From Rhodospirillum centenum SW (lineage in GTDB: Bacteria > Pseudomonadota > Alphaproteobacteria > Azospirillales > Azospirillaceae): a stretch of DNA of 64,000 nucleotides. Below the pieces are notes generated by a model. It saw nothing but the letters and a program-made list of their open reading frames with translations, did no database searches and was not told the origin of the DNA. Numbering within the stretch: the first letter of the stretch is position 1; every line of letters starts with the position of its first letter. Location: assembly GCF_000016185.1 (NCBI RefSeq), contig NC_011420.2, forward strand, positions 2,624,501 through 2,688,500, in the 5' to 3' direction. A program made the position numbers and the translations under genes. This document shows positions 23,785 to 32,212 of the stretch, one piece after another.

Positions 23785-24648
23785 TCAGGGGATGATCTCG
23801 ACCGTCGCTGTCATCCCTGCCGCCAGTTCCACGTCGGAAGGCATCTGGTCGATATGGATGCGGACCGGAATGCGCTGGGCAAGACGGACCCAGGAGAATG
23901 TCGCCGCCACATCGGGCAGGCCGAGATGACCCGGCGCGTCGTTGCTGTTCTCGATACCCCGGCCGATACTTTCGACATGGCCGGTCACCGGCCGGTCAAA
24001 GCCCATCAGCATGATCCGCGCCGGGCTTCCGACGCGGATCATGTGGATCTTTGTCTCCTCGAAATAGCCGGTGATCCAGAAGCTGGATGCGGCGAGGATG
24101 GCGACCCTGGTCGTGCCCGCCGTCGCGTAGTCGCCGGGCCGAAGCCTCAGATTGGTGACATAACCGTCGACCGGCGAACGGATCGTTGAACGGGCAAGGT
24201 CGAGCCGGGCCAGATCGAGGGCGGCAACCGCTGCCTGATAAGCCGCACCGGCCACCGCTGCCGCCCCGCTGGATTGCTGCAAGGCTTCCTGTGAAACGAC
24301 GTTCCTGAGCTGGCTGCGCCGACGCGCCGTCGCCTGACTGACGATCATCTCCTGACGTCTGGCTTCGAGGTCGGCCTCCGCCAACGCCACGGCCAGCCGC
24401 AGCCGCTCGGGGTCGATCTCGTAGAGAATATCGCCCCGTCTGACATACTGATTGTCGGCCACAGGCACGGAGCGGATCGTACCGGAGACTTCCGGCGCGA
24501 TCTGTATGACATCCGCGCCGACCCGTCCGTCGCGGGTCCACGGCGTTCGCTCGTACTGGCGCCAGGCCCCGACGGCGACGAAGGCGGCGATGGCGACCAC
24601 GCCCAGAGTCAGGGCATAGCGGCCGAGCAGAAGCAGGAAAGGTTTCAC
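23785..24648 (-). CDS. aaeA: HlyD-family efflux adaptor (AaeA-like)
   Basis: 287 aa. Short cytoplasmic N-terminus and one transmembrane anchor (LLLGRYALTLGVVAIAAFVAVGAW), then RDGRVGADVIQIAPEVSGTIRSVPVADNQYVRRGDILYEID, the lipoyl half. A helical hairpin (LEARRQEMIVSQATARRRSQLRNVVSQEAL) leads to SPVDGYVTNLRLRPGDYATAG. This is the AaeA/EmrA type. GTG start at 24648 overlaps the stop of the DUF1656 gene (TGA 24645-24647). It is the last gene of a DUF1656-FUSC-adaptor set that exports aromatic carboxylates or similar compounds. Codon use is less extreme in GC third positions than in the flanking genes. Confidence 0.88.
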   Translation of the reverse strand: MKPFLLLLGRYALTLGVVAIAAFVAVGAWRQYERTPWTRDGRVGADVIQIAPEVSGTIRSVPVADNQYVRRGDILYEIDPERLRLAVALAEADLEARRQEMIVSQATARRRSQLRNVVSQEALQQSSGAAAVAGAAYQAAVAALDLARLDLARSTIRSPVDGYVTNLRLRPGDYATAGTTRVAILAASSFWITGYFEETKIHMIRVGSPARIMLMGFDRPVTGHVESIGRGIENSNDAPGHLGLPDVAATFSWVRLAQRIPVRIHIDQMPSDVELAAGMTATVEIIP

Positions 24649-24860
24649 GACATCAGTCCGGTCAGTGGCAGGTACCGCGTGAGCAGGCCGTAGAGGATGA
24701 GGAAGGTGGCGACCTCGACGAGCGGCCGAAACGCGAACAGGCGGGAGATGCCGGTGGCGGTGCAGACGCGCATCAATGCCATGGTGGTGATCAGCGCGAT
24801 GAACCCGAGCACCACCAGACCGGGGACGAAGACGCCGCCGACAGTCAGATCAACGATCAT
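24645..24860 (-). CDS. aaeX: DUF1656 small membrane protein (AaeX-like)
   Basis: 71 aa from the ATG at 24860. Two transmembrane helices (VGGVFVPGLVVLGFIALITTMALMRV and PLVEVATFLILYGLLTRYLPL), with a short loop CTATGISRLFAFR. This is the family of AaeX-type proteins found between FUSC and adaptor genes. Its start overlaps the end of the FUSC gene by 11 bases, and its stop overlaps the adaptor start, so the three genes are translationally coupled. Confidence 0.87.
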   Translation of the reverse strand: MIVDLTVGGVFVPGLVVLGFIALITTMALMRVCTATGISRLFAFRPLVEVATFLILYGLLTRYLPLTGLMS

Positions 24861-26964
24861 GAGCCGTATTCTCCTTGCTTGCCGTGCCACCGGCACCGAG
24901 GGCGAAGCGGAGGTCGATGAGCAGATCGACCGTCCGCGACCGGCTGCTGTGTGCCCCGTCGCCCATCATCGCCATGAGTGTTTCAATGCGCTGATCGAGG
25001 TCGACGAGATCGGCCGGATCTGTCGGCTTTCCGGCGCGAAAGCACGCGGCGATCGCGGACAGAAGCGCGCCGACCGCCGCGCCGGCCTCGCCCGTGGTCC
25101 GGGGGATCGTCTTGCGGAGCCGGCCGGCGGCATGCCCGATGCGGAGATGGCGCAGCGTATCGTCAAGGACGTCCGCATCGGCTTGCCCGGACGCCCGCAG
25201 CCGTGGCAGCAGCAAGGCCGTCCGGTCGATCATCAGGCTTGTCCAGTGCGCCTCGTTCGGCGCAGCGCCCCGGGCGCGGCGACCGACATCCCGTCGGCTG
25301 ACGCGAAGCAGCCGATGGATCGCCACGGGCGCCGGTACGGTCTGGAACAGGGACATGCTGACCGCCGCGAACCCGACCGCCGCAAAGAGCGCGATCACGG
25401 TGTTGAGCGAGGCGGCGAAGTCGCCTGTGTAACTGGTGCCCAGTTCCGAGAGGATCGGAATGGTGAGGGTGATGCCCATTGCCATGAATGTCGTCGGCGG
25501 TCGCGCCTGCAGCGAGCCGGCGAACAGGAAGGCCGGGGCAAGGACCGCCACAAGAACGCCGAAGTCCGTGACCTGGGGAAGGACGACGAAACTGTAGACG
25601 AGGCTGATCAGCACCCCGTAGATCGAGCCGACGATGTATTTGACGACAAAGGGCACCGGCGCGTCGAAGGTGCCGAACAGGGTGCAGCAGACGCCGAGAA
25701 TGGAGACGGCCGTTCCGCCCTCCGGCCAGGCCGATCCTATCCAGAAGGCGCAGCCGCCGAGGATGCCGACGATGCAGCCCAGCGCGGCACGGGCCGCCAT
25801 CCACGGATCGCGGTGATAGACGTATCCCCTTGCCCGCGCCGGCCCGTGCAGCGATGCCGCCCTCCGGGCGTGCCACCGGGCGGTCATGCCCTGCCCGAGC
25901 CTGTCGCAGTCATGCAGCAGCCCGATCATTTCGGCCAGGTGGCCGGCGAGATTGGCGCCGATGATCCCGCCGGGCGGTGCTGCCCCCGCGGCCAACTGTT
26001 TCTGGACCGCCCGTGCCCGCCCCATCAGCCGGGCGGCCGTCTCGCCGTCATCCGCATCCGTGGTGTCAATCCAGGCCCGGACAGCACCGACCAATGCGCT
26101 CAGGTCATCCTCGCCCGTGCCGATGCCGAGACGATGCACCCTGTCTTCGATGTCCGCCGTCAGGGGAAGCAGCCGGGCCAGCCGGTCATGGATAAGCTGC
26201 AGCGTCCTGCGCCGCGGCGTCACCGGAGCGGGATCATAGGGCAGATGCGTCGCCAGCCCCTGAAGCGTCAGAAGGTCGAGGGAAAGCTGCCGGCGGTCTG
26301 TGCGGTTGTCTTCCGGCGTTCCCGTCAGCGCGTCGCCGGCCAGCCGGCGGGCATCCCGCAGCGTCGCCGCGAGCTTGCCGGTGAACTGGCCCGTCATCGG
26401 CTTCGGCAGGACGTACCGGTGGATCAGGGCCGCGCAGAGAATCCCGATGGAAATCTCCTGGACGCGCAGGGAGGCCGTATCGAAAACCGCAGCGGGATCA
26501 AGCACGCCGGGAAAGCCGATCAGGCTTGCCGTGTAACCTGAAAGAACGAAGGCATAGGCGCGTGGGGTGCGGTCCAGCAGCGAGAAGAACAGGCACAGGC
26601 CGATCCAGCCAGCGAGGACAAGGCTGCACAGAACGGGGTCATTCACGAAATTCGGCACGATCGCCACCGTCGCGATCGCACCGATGAGCGTCCCGGCGAA
26701 GCGATACACACCCCGGCTGAGCGACGCCCCGGCCGATGTCTGGGACACGATATAGACGGTGACGATGGCCCAGAACGGCTTGGGCAGCCCGATGCGCAGC
26801 GACAGGTAATAGGCCAGCATCGCGGCGGCGAAGCTCTTGGCCGAAAAGAGGATCGCATCGGCATCGGCCCTCATGGCGGGCGTGCGCAGACGGTCCGGTC
26901 CCGCCCGCAGCACGGCTGCACAGGCCCTGGTCAGGCGGGGACAGAGGGGCGACGGCGTGTTCAT
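24850..26964 (-). CDS. aaeB: FUSC-family transporter (AaeB-like aromatic acid exporter)
   Basis: 704 aa. The N-terminal half opens with ILFSAKSFAAAMLAYYLSLRIGLPKPFWAIVTVYIVSQ, the FUSC signature of the AaeB family. Two sets of transmembrane helices (around residues 40-180 and 380-540) are separated by cytoplasmic loops, giving the duplicated FUSC fold. AaeB-type pumps export p-hydroxybenzoate and related acids and act with an AaeA adaptor. The operon is divergent from an AraC-family regulator, which probably senses the substrate. Its third codon positions use more A/T than neighbours, which could reflect transfer. Confidence 0.88.
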   Translation of the reverse strand: MNTPSPLCPRLTRACAAVLRAGPDRLRTPAMRADADAILFSAKSFAAAMLAYYLSLRIGLPKPFWAIVTVYIVSQTSAGASLSRGVYRFAGTLIGAIATVAIVPNFVNDPVLCSLVLAGWIGLCLFFSLLDRTPRAYAFVLSGYTASLIGFPGVLDPAAVFDTASLRVQEISIGILCAALIHRYVLPKPMTGQFTGKLAATLRDARRLAGDALTGTPEDNRTDRRQLSLDLLTLQGLATHLPYDPAPVTPRRRTLQLIHDRLARLLPLTADIEDRVHRLGIGTGEDDLSALVGAVRAWIDTTDADDGETAARLMGRARAVQKQLAAGAAPPGGIIGANLAGHLAEMIGLLHDCDRLGQGMTARWHARRAASLHGPARARGYVYHRDPWMAARAALGCIVGILGGCAFWIGSAWPEGGTAVSILGVCCTLFGTFDAPVPFVVKYIVGSIYGVLISLVYSFVVLPQVTDFGVLVAVLAPAFLFAGSLQARPPTTFMAMGITLTIPILSELGTSYTGDFAASLNTVIALFAAVGFAAVSMSLFQTVPAPVAIHRLLRVSRRDVGRRARGAAPNEAHWTSLMIDRTALLLPRLRASGQADADVLDDTLRHLRIGHAAGRLRKTIPRTTGEAGAAVGALLSAIAACFRAGKPTDPADLVDLDQRIETLMAMMGDGAHSSRSRTVDLLIDLRFALGAGGTASKENTAHDR

Positions 26965-27041
26965 GCCGCCGATTGTGAGTAATTTGCATGATCAATTAAA
27001 TTCGGTATTCTGACAGGAAATCCCTGAAAACGGCCAATCAC

Positions 27042-27857
27042 ATGCCCGTCCTGTCGTCTGCCGTCGCCGTCTTCGATCCCGACCTCACGCTTCTGCCGGC
27101 CGTCGCCCACAAGCTCGATTTCGCGGACCATGGGGCGGAAGTGCCGGTGCATGTGCATCGCAAGGGACAGTTGATCCTGGCCCTGCACGGCGCCGTCACC
27201 TGTACGGCGGGCAATGAGGTCTGGGTCGTGCCGCCCCGGTGCGGGGTGTGGATTCCGGGCGGCGTGCCCCACAGCGCCCGCGCGACCGCCAATGCGCGGC
27301 TCACCTATCTGTTCGTGGAACCGGGGGCGGCAAGACTGCCGGAGAGCAGTTGCACGCTGTCGATTTCATCAATGATCCAGGAAATGGTCGAGCGCCTGGC
27401 GCGCGAGCGCGCGGATTACACGGCCGACAGCCATGCCGCCCGGCTGGCCCGCGTGCTGCTGGATGAACTCGCGGAAATGCCTCAGGAGCGGCTCAATCTG
27501 CCGATTTCCGGCAATCCGAAGATCCGGGCGATTGCCGATGCCCTGACGGCCGATCCTGCGGACCGCAGCACCTTGAGAGATTGGGCGAAGCGGGTGGCGA
27601 TGAGTGAACGGTCATTGGCGCGTCTGTTCATCCGCGAGACGGGACTGACGTTCGGGCGCTGGCGGCAGCAACTTCACCTGGTTGTCGCCCTGCGGGAACT
27701 GGCGCGGGGTGAGACGGTGCAGAATGTCGCTGCCGGACTGGGGTACGAATCGGTCAACGCCTTCATCACGATGTTCAAGAAGGCCCTGGGGAGCACGCCC
27801 GCCCAGTATTTCGCGCACCGGAATTCCCCCCACCCTGCGGGCATGACCGCTGACTGA
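27042..27857 (+). CDS. AraC-family regulator with N-terminal cupin
   Basis: 271 aa. Residues 10-100 form a cupin-type sensor (VPVHVHRKGQLILALHGAVTCTAGNEVWVVPPRCGVWIPGGVPHSARA). Residues 165-265 are the double HTH: LRDWAKRVAMSERSLARLFIRETGLTFGRWRQQLHLVVALRELARGETVQNVAAGLGYESVNAFITMFKKALGSTPAQYF. It is divergent from the aaeB-like gene, with a 77-base AT-richer spacer in between (TAATTTGCATGATCAATTAAA region), so it is a good candidate for the pump regulator. The effector is unknown; an aromatic acid is likely by analogy with AaeR, although AaeR is a LysR-type protein. Confidence 0.9.
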   Translation: MPVLSSAVAVFDPDLTLLPAVAHKLDFADHGAEVPVHVHRKGQLILALHGAVTCTAGNEVWVVPPRCGVWIPGGVPHSARATANARLTYLFVEPGAARLPESSCTLSISSMIQEMVERLARERADYTADSHAARLARVLLDELAEMPQERLNLPISGNPKIRAIADALTADPADRSTLRDWAKRVAMSERSLARLFIRETGLTFGRWRQQLHLVVALRELARGETVQNVAAGLGYESVNAFITMFKKALGSTPAQYFAHRNSPHPAGMTAD

Positions 27858-28043
27858 CGGCAGAGAATCCCAGGGCGCGTGATCCGTGATCCGCTTCCCC
27901 CGTCCGCGACGGGGGCGGAGGGGGAAAATCGAATGCCGGCGGCGTTCGATCCGGGATGCCCCGGCCCCCTGACGCCGGTCTTCACACGCACCTTCCCTGC
28001 CCGCTTGTCGCAGGGCGGTTGACGCCGGGCCGGCAGCCCCCAT

Positions 28044-28074
28044 CTCTACGCCGTAGAAATTCTACGGTGTAGAG
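28044..28074. promoter_or_regulatory. TetR operator, 31-base palindrome
   Basis: Left arm CTCTACGCCGTAGAA, one central base, right arm TTCTACGGTGTAGAG: a 15-1-15 inverted repeat with one mismatch, ending 60 bases before the tetR-like ATG. CTCTA ends are typical of TetR-class operators. Two nested dyads (CTCTAC and CGTAGAA/TTCTACG) could seat two dimers. Confidence 0.85.
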
Positions 28075-28134
28075 TTCCGCGGGCGGCAGGTCGATGCGTC
28101 TCCCCCCGGACGATCCCGGACAGGAGACGGACAG

Positions 28135-28797
28135 ATGTCGGAGAAGCGGGGCGCCGAAACGCGGGCCCTGTCGCGCGAGGCCATCGTCGCGGCGGCGATC
28201 ACCCTGATGGAACGGACCGGCGAGGCCGGCTTCAGCCTGCGCAAGCTGGGGCTGCACATCGGCTGCGACGCCATGGCCGTGCTCTATCATTTCAAGTCCA
28301 AGGAGGGCCTGCTGCGGGCCATGGCGGACGCGCTGACGGCCCGGCTGCGCCCGGCCGAGCGGACGGCACCCTGGCAGGACCGGCTGCGCTGGCTGGCCCT
28401 GGAGTACCGCCGGGTCGCCCTGGAGCATCCGCGGACCTTCGCCCTGATGGGGCGGTTCTGGACGACCGGCCCGTCCGATGTGGTGCATGTGGAGATGGTC
28501 TACGGCGCGCTGGCGGAGGCGGGATTCCGCGGCCGGCAGCTTGTCGAGGCCGGGCACGGCTGGTACGCGGCCGTGATCGGGCTGGCGATCGCCGAAGCCG
28601 GGGGCTTCCTGCGCGCGCCCGGGGCGGAGGACATCGCCGAGATGGAGCGGCATCTGGATGACCGCTTCAGGCTCACCCGGCAGCTCCTGCCGGAGTTCCG
28701 CGGGCTGCGCTCGGACAGCAGCTACCGGATGACCGTGGATGCCCTCCTGGCCGGGTTGCGCCAGGCCGCGGAACCGCAGGGGAGGACCGGGGAATGA
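28135..28797 (+). CDS. TetR-family repressor (TetR_C domain type)
   Basis: 220 aa. HTH residues 12-58: LSREAIVAAAITLMERTGEAGFSLRKLGLHIGCDAMAVLYHFKSKEGLLRAMADAL, the class whose second helix-turn-helix reads A-M-A-V-L-Y-x-H. The C-terminal ligand domain runs to about residue 205 (FALMGRFWTTGPSDVVHVEMVYGALAEAGF). A near-perfect palindrome lies in front of the gene. The stop overlaps the ATG of a CDF transporter gene (ATGA), so the repressor very likely controls itself and that transporter. A metal or a small molecule may be the inducer; neither can be read from the sequence. Confidence 0.9.
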   Translation: MSEKRGAETRALSREAIVAAAITLMERTGEAGFSLRKLGLHIGCDAMAVLYHFKSKEGLLRAMADALTARLRPAERTAPWQDRLRWLALEYRRVALEHPRTFALMGRFWTTGPSDVVHVEMVYGALAEAGFRGRQLVEAGHGWYAAVIGLAIAEAGGFLRAPGAEDIAEMERHLDDRFRLTRQLLPEFRGLRSDSSYRMTVDALLAGLRQAAEPQGRTGE

Positions 28798-29720
28798 GGA
28801 CCGAACAGGGCGTCCTGCGCCTTTCCATCGCCGTCACGATCCTGCTGGCGGGCATCGGCATCCTGTTCGGGCTGATGTCGGGCTCGTTCGCCATCGTCTT
28901 CGACGGCATCCATTCGCTGACGGACGCCAGCATGACCATCGTCGCGCTGCTGGTGGCGCGGCTGATCGCGTCCTCGACCGGGACCGGCCCGGTCAACGGG
29001 CGGCTGGTCGAACGCTTCACCATGGGCTTCTGGCATCTGGAGCCCATGGTCCTGGGGCTGAACGGCATCCTGCTGATGGGGGCCGCCACCTATGCCCTGA
29101 TCACCGCCGTGAGCAGCCTGATGGAGGGCGGCCACGCGCTCGCCTTCGACCATGCGATCGCCTATGCCGCGATCACGCTGGCCATCGCCCTGGGGATGGC
29201 TGCCTATGCCACGCGGGCCAACCGGACCATCCGGTCCGCCTTCCTGGCGCTCGACGCCAAGGCCTGGCTGATGGCGGCCGGCCTCACGGCCGCGCTGCTG
29301 ATCGCCTTCGTGATCGGCTATCTGGTCCAGGGCACGGACCTGGCCTGGATCTCGCCCTACATCGACCCGGTCGTGCTGGCGCTCATCTGTCTGGTGCTGA
29401 TCCCGCTGCCGGCCGGCACGGTGAAGCAGGCCCTGGCCGACATCCTGCTGGTGACGCCGCCCGACCTGCGCCGGCAGGTCAATACGGTCGCCGAGGACAT
29501 CGTGCAGCGCCACGGCTTCGTCTCCTTCCGGTCCTATGTCGCCCGCGTCGGGCGGGGCCGGCAGATCGAGCTGTACTTCATCGTGCCGCGGGACTGGCCG
29601 GCCCGCCGGCTGGAGGACTGGGACCGCCTGCGCGACGAGATCGGACAGGCGATCGGGGGCGAGGGACCCGACCGCTGGCTGACCATCGTCTTCACCACCG
29701 ATCCGGAATGGACGGTGTGA
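28794..29720 (+). CDS. Cation diffusion facilitator (CDF) family transporter
   Basis: 308 aa, six transmembrane helices. TM2 has the family metal-site pattern SFAIVFDGIHSLTDASMTIVALL; TM5 has SAFLALDAKAWLMAAGLTAALL; the cytoplasmic tail (around residues 215-308) has the ferredoxin-like fold of CDF dimers (VAEDIVQRHGFVSFRSYVARVGRGRQIELYFIVP). CDF pumps export Zn, Co, Fe or Mn in exchange for protons. There is no His-rich loop, so the metal is uncertain. Translationally coupled to a TetR-type repressor, an unusual partner for a CDF pump. Short repeats (GGCCGCAGTCCG) follow the stop. Confidence 0.87.
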   Translation: MRTEQGVLRLSIAVTILLAGIGILFGLMSGSFAIVFDGIHSLTDASMTIVALLVARLIASSTGTGPVNGRLVERFTMGFWHLEPMVLGLNGILLMGAATYALITAVSSLMEGGHALAFDHAIAYAAITLAIALGMAAYATRANRTIRSAFLALDAKAWLMAAGLTAALLIAFVIGYLVQGTDLAWISPYIDPVVLALICLVLIPLPAGTVKQALADILLVTPPDLRRQVNTVAEDIVQRHGFVSFRSYVARVGRGRQIELYFIVPRDWPARRLEDWDRLRDEIGQAIGGEGPDRWLTIVFTTDPEWTV

Positions 29721-29781
29721 CGGGCCGCAGTCCGGGGGGCCGCAGTCCGCGGCCCGCGGTCCGGGGGGCGGGCGGAAGGGC

Positions 29782-30501
29782 TCAGCCCTCGCCCGGCCAG
29801 CCGCAGGCGGCCAGCGCCTCGCGCAGGTGGGGCGGAACCGGGGCGGTGACGGCGACGGCGGGCTTCGTCGCGTAGACGGGGACGGAGATGGCCCGGCTGT
29901 GCAGGTGCAGCGGCTCCGCCTCGTAGCGGCCGCCATAGACGGGATCGCCCAGCACCGGGCAGCCCATGGCGGCGCAGTGGGCGCGGATCTGGTGGGTGCG
30001 GCCGGTGCGCGGGTGCAGCTCCAGCCAGGCCAGATCGCCGATCTTCGGCAGGCTGCCGCGGCCCATCACCCGCCAGTCGGTGACCGCCTCCTGCGCCTCG
30101 GGCGTGCCGGGGGGCAGGGCGATCATCTTCCAGCCACGGCGGGCGTCGGTGCGCTTGAGCAGGGCCTTGTCGATGGTGCCGGCATCGCCCTCGGGGCCGC
30201 CGCGCACGACGGCCCAGTAGGTCTTGCCGATGCGCCCGTCCTGGAACAGCAGGCCCAGCTTGCGCAGCGCCTTGGGATGCCGGCCCAGCACGAGGCAGCC
30301 GGAGGTGTCGCGGTCCAGCCGGTGCGCCAGCGCCGGCGGCCGCGGCAGGCCGAAGCGCAGATGCTCGAAGTAGCGTTCCAGGTTGTCCGCCCCGTGGCGG
30401 GAGCCGGGCCCGCCATGCACGGCGATGCCGGCGGGCTTGTCCAGGATCAGCATCAGCCCGTCGCGGTAGAGCAGCCGGGCCTGGATTTCCTCGGGCGTCA
30501 T
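29782..30501 (-). CDS. RluA-family RNA pseudouridine synthase
   Basis: 239 aa from the ATG at 30501, preceded by GAGGAACC. The catalytic motif is ALAHRLDRDTSGCLVLGRH with the essential Asp in RLDRDTSG; the upstream strand is DGLMLILDKPAGIAVHGG, and the later motif is LHPRTGRTHQIRAHCAAMGCPVLGDPVYG. There is no N-terminal S4 domain, so it belongs to the short RluA/TruC-like class that modifies uridines in rRNA or tRNA. The target cannot be deduced. It is convergent with the CDF gene and divergent from the oxygenase gene. Confidence 0.9.
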   Translation of the reverse strand: MTPEEIQARLLYRDGLMLILDKPAGIAVHGGPGSRHGADNLERYFEHLRFGLPRPPALAHRLDRDTSGCLVLGRHPKALRKLGLLFQDGRIGKTYWAVVRGGPEGDAGTIDKALLKRTDARRGWKMIALPPGTPEAQEAVTDWRVMGRGSLPKIGDLAWLELHPRTGRTHQIRAHCAAMGCPVLGDPVYGGRYEAEPLHLHSRAISVPVYATKPAVAVTAPVPPHLREALAACGWPGEG

Positions 30502-30723
30502 GGTTCCTCGGGCGTCTGGCGGTCCCGGCAGGGCGGGCGCTTCCGCTGTACCCCGCCGGCCCGCCCCGCCGCAACCGGAACCGTGCCGGCCCTGCCCGTC
30601 CCGCGGCTGCTCCCCCGCGGACCCGGCGGAAACGGGGGCGGACCTATGGCCGCCCATGCCTGCCGCGTGCAGCGGCCTCGACGGTTTCGCCCGCCGCGGC
30701 TATCGTGCCGCTGGAGGTGGCCC

Positions 30724-31470
30724 ATGACAGACCCCGTCCCGACCCCCGAAGGCAGCGCGATCCGGCTGGCCGGGCGGCCCGACCTGGAGGCGCTGACCGC
30801 CGCCTTCGCCCGCGACGGGCGCGTGCGCGTGCCCGGCGTGCTGGCGGGTGACGGGGCCGACCGCCTGCACGAGACGCTGCTGACCCGGGTGCCCTGGCAC
30901 CTGTTCTTCAATGACGGGCCGCAGCTCGCCCTGCTGGACGGGGCGCAGATGCAGGCGCTGGGGCCGCAGGGGCAGCAGCAGCTCCTGGCCGGGGTGCTGG
31001 AGCGGGCGCGCGGCCGGATGCAGTTCCTCTACAGCAGCTTTCCCTATGTCGCGGCGATGCGGGCGGGCCAGCCGGTGCCGCCGCTGCTGGCCGCCGCCTT
31101 CGCCTTCCTGAACAGCCCGGCGGTGCTGGATCTGGTGCGCCGGATCAGCGGCGATCCCGCCATCCGGCAGGCGGATTCCCAGGCCGCCCTCTATGCGCCG
31201 GGGCATTTCCTGACCCGTCACAGCGACGGCAACGGCCCCGGCGAGGACCGCCGCGTCGCCTATGTCCTGAACCTGAGCCGGGACTGGCGGGCCGACTGGG
31301 GCGGCCAGCTCCAGTTCCTTTCCGAGGCGGGAGAGGTGGTGGAGTCCTGGGTGCCCGGCTTCAACCTGCTGGGCCTGTTCCGGGTGCCGGTGCCGCATCT
31401 GGTCACCCAGGTCAGCGCCTTCGCCGGCGGCCCGCGGCTGTCGCTGACCGGCTGGTTCCGGGCGGACTGA
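30724..31470 (+). CDS. 2-oxoglutarate/Fe(II)-dependent oxygenase (proline-hydroxylase-like)
   Basis: 248 aa from the ATG at 30724, with GGAGG 9 bases upstream. The cupin-fold core holds GHFLTRHSDGN (iron ligands His and Asp of the H-x-D), VPHLVTQVSAF (third His) and GPRLSLTGWFR (Arg binding 2-oxoglutarate). The layout (SSFPYVAAM before, then W-G-G-Q-L-Q-F after HxD) resembles the Ofd1/prolyl-4-hydroxylase group that hydroxylates proline or small molecules. The substrate is not known. No partner gene is adjacent. The region just upstream is shared with the divergent pseudouridine synthase. Confidence 0.85.
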   Translation: MTDPVPTPEGSAIRLAGRPDLEALTAAFARDGRVRVPGVLAGDGADRLHETLLTRVPWHLFFNDGPQLALLDGAQMQALGPQGQQQLLAGVLERARGRMQFLYSSFPYVAAMRAGQPVPPLLAAAFAFLNSPAVLDLVRRISGDPAIRQADSQAALYAPGHFLTRHSDGNGPGEDRRVAYVLNLSRDWRADWGGQLQFLSEAGEVVESWVPGFNLLGLFRVPVPHLVTQVSAFAGGPRLSLTGWFRAD

Positions 31471-31620
31471 GCGCACCCCCGGACGGTGGGGTGGGCGCCC
31501 CGTCCGGGGTAGCTCGGAACCTTTTGCCCCCGGCGGCGGTTGCAGACGGCGACATCGGGCAGCCTCCCGGCGGCGCGCGGCCGCCGTTCGAGACGGCTGC
31601 CGACCAGACCGGAGCCGCCG

Positions 31621-32154
31621 ATGACCCGTCCGCCCCTTCCCCTCTCCCCTTCCGTCTCCGCCACCCCCCGCCGGCGCGTTGCCCGTCTGGCAGGACCGCT
31701 GACGGCGGTGCTGCTGCTGGCGGCCTGCTCCTCCACCCCGGACACGCCACCGCCCAGCCTGTCGGCGGCGCAGGCGGCGATCCAGGGCGTGGACCCGCAG
31801 ACGGTGAACCGCCACGCGCCGGTGGAGATGCAGCAGGCCCGCGAACGGCTGGACCAGGCGCAGGCCGCCTGGCGCGACGAGCGCACCGAAGCCGCCTCCC
31901 GACTGGCCGAGGAGTCCCTCGCCATGGTCCGGCTGGCCCAGGCGCGCAGCAATGCGGCCGAGGCGCAGGCGGCGCGGGAAGACGTGGCCCGCACCATCCG
32001 GACGCTGGAGAGCGAGGTCGGGCTCGCCGCCGGCCGCCGCGCCCCGGCCGGGACCGGCACCATGGGGACCGGCGGCATGGGCGCCGGGGATACGGGAACC
32101 GGAAGCCCGGCCGGAAGCACGGGCGCCACCCCGGTGACGCCGCCCGGCCGCTGA
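31621..32154 (+). CDS. DUF4398-type lipoprotein
   Basis: 177 aa from the ATG at 31621. Signal peptide ends LLLAAC (Cys36). The mature part (residues 45-120) is one long helix: SAAQAAIQGVDPQTVNRHAPVEMQQARERLDQAQAAWRDERTEAASRLAEESLAMVRLAQARSNAAEAQAAREDVARTI, typical of the DUF4398 region that precedes OmpA domains. A Gly/Thr-rich tail (about 130-177) is disordered. The next gene has the same helix type plus an OmpA domain, so the two proteins probably work together at the outer membrane and peptidoglycan. Confidence 0.82.
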   Translation: MTRPPLPLSPSVSATPRRRVARLAGPLTAVLLLAACSSTPDTPPPSLSAAQAAIQGVDPQTVNRHAPVEMQQARERLDQAQAAWRDERTEAASRLAEESLAMVRLAQARSNAAEAQAAREDVARTIRTLESEVGLAAGRRAPAGTGTMGTGGMGAGDTGTGSPAGSTGATPVTPPGR

Positions 32155-32212
32155 TCCGCGCCGAGCCATCCCCGCCCCACCCAGCCCAGCCCGACGACCG
32201 GAGATCCCCGCC

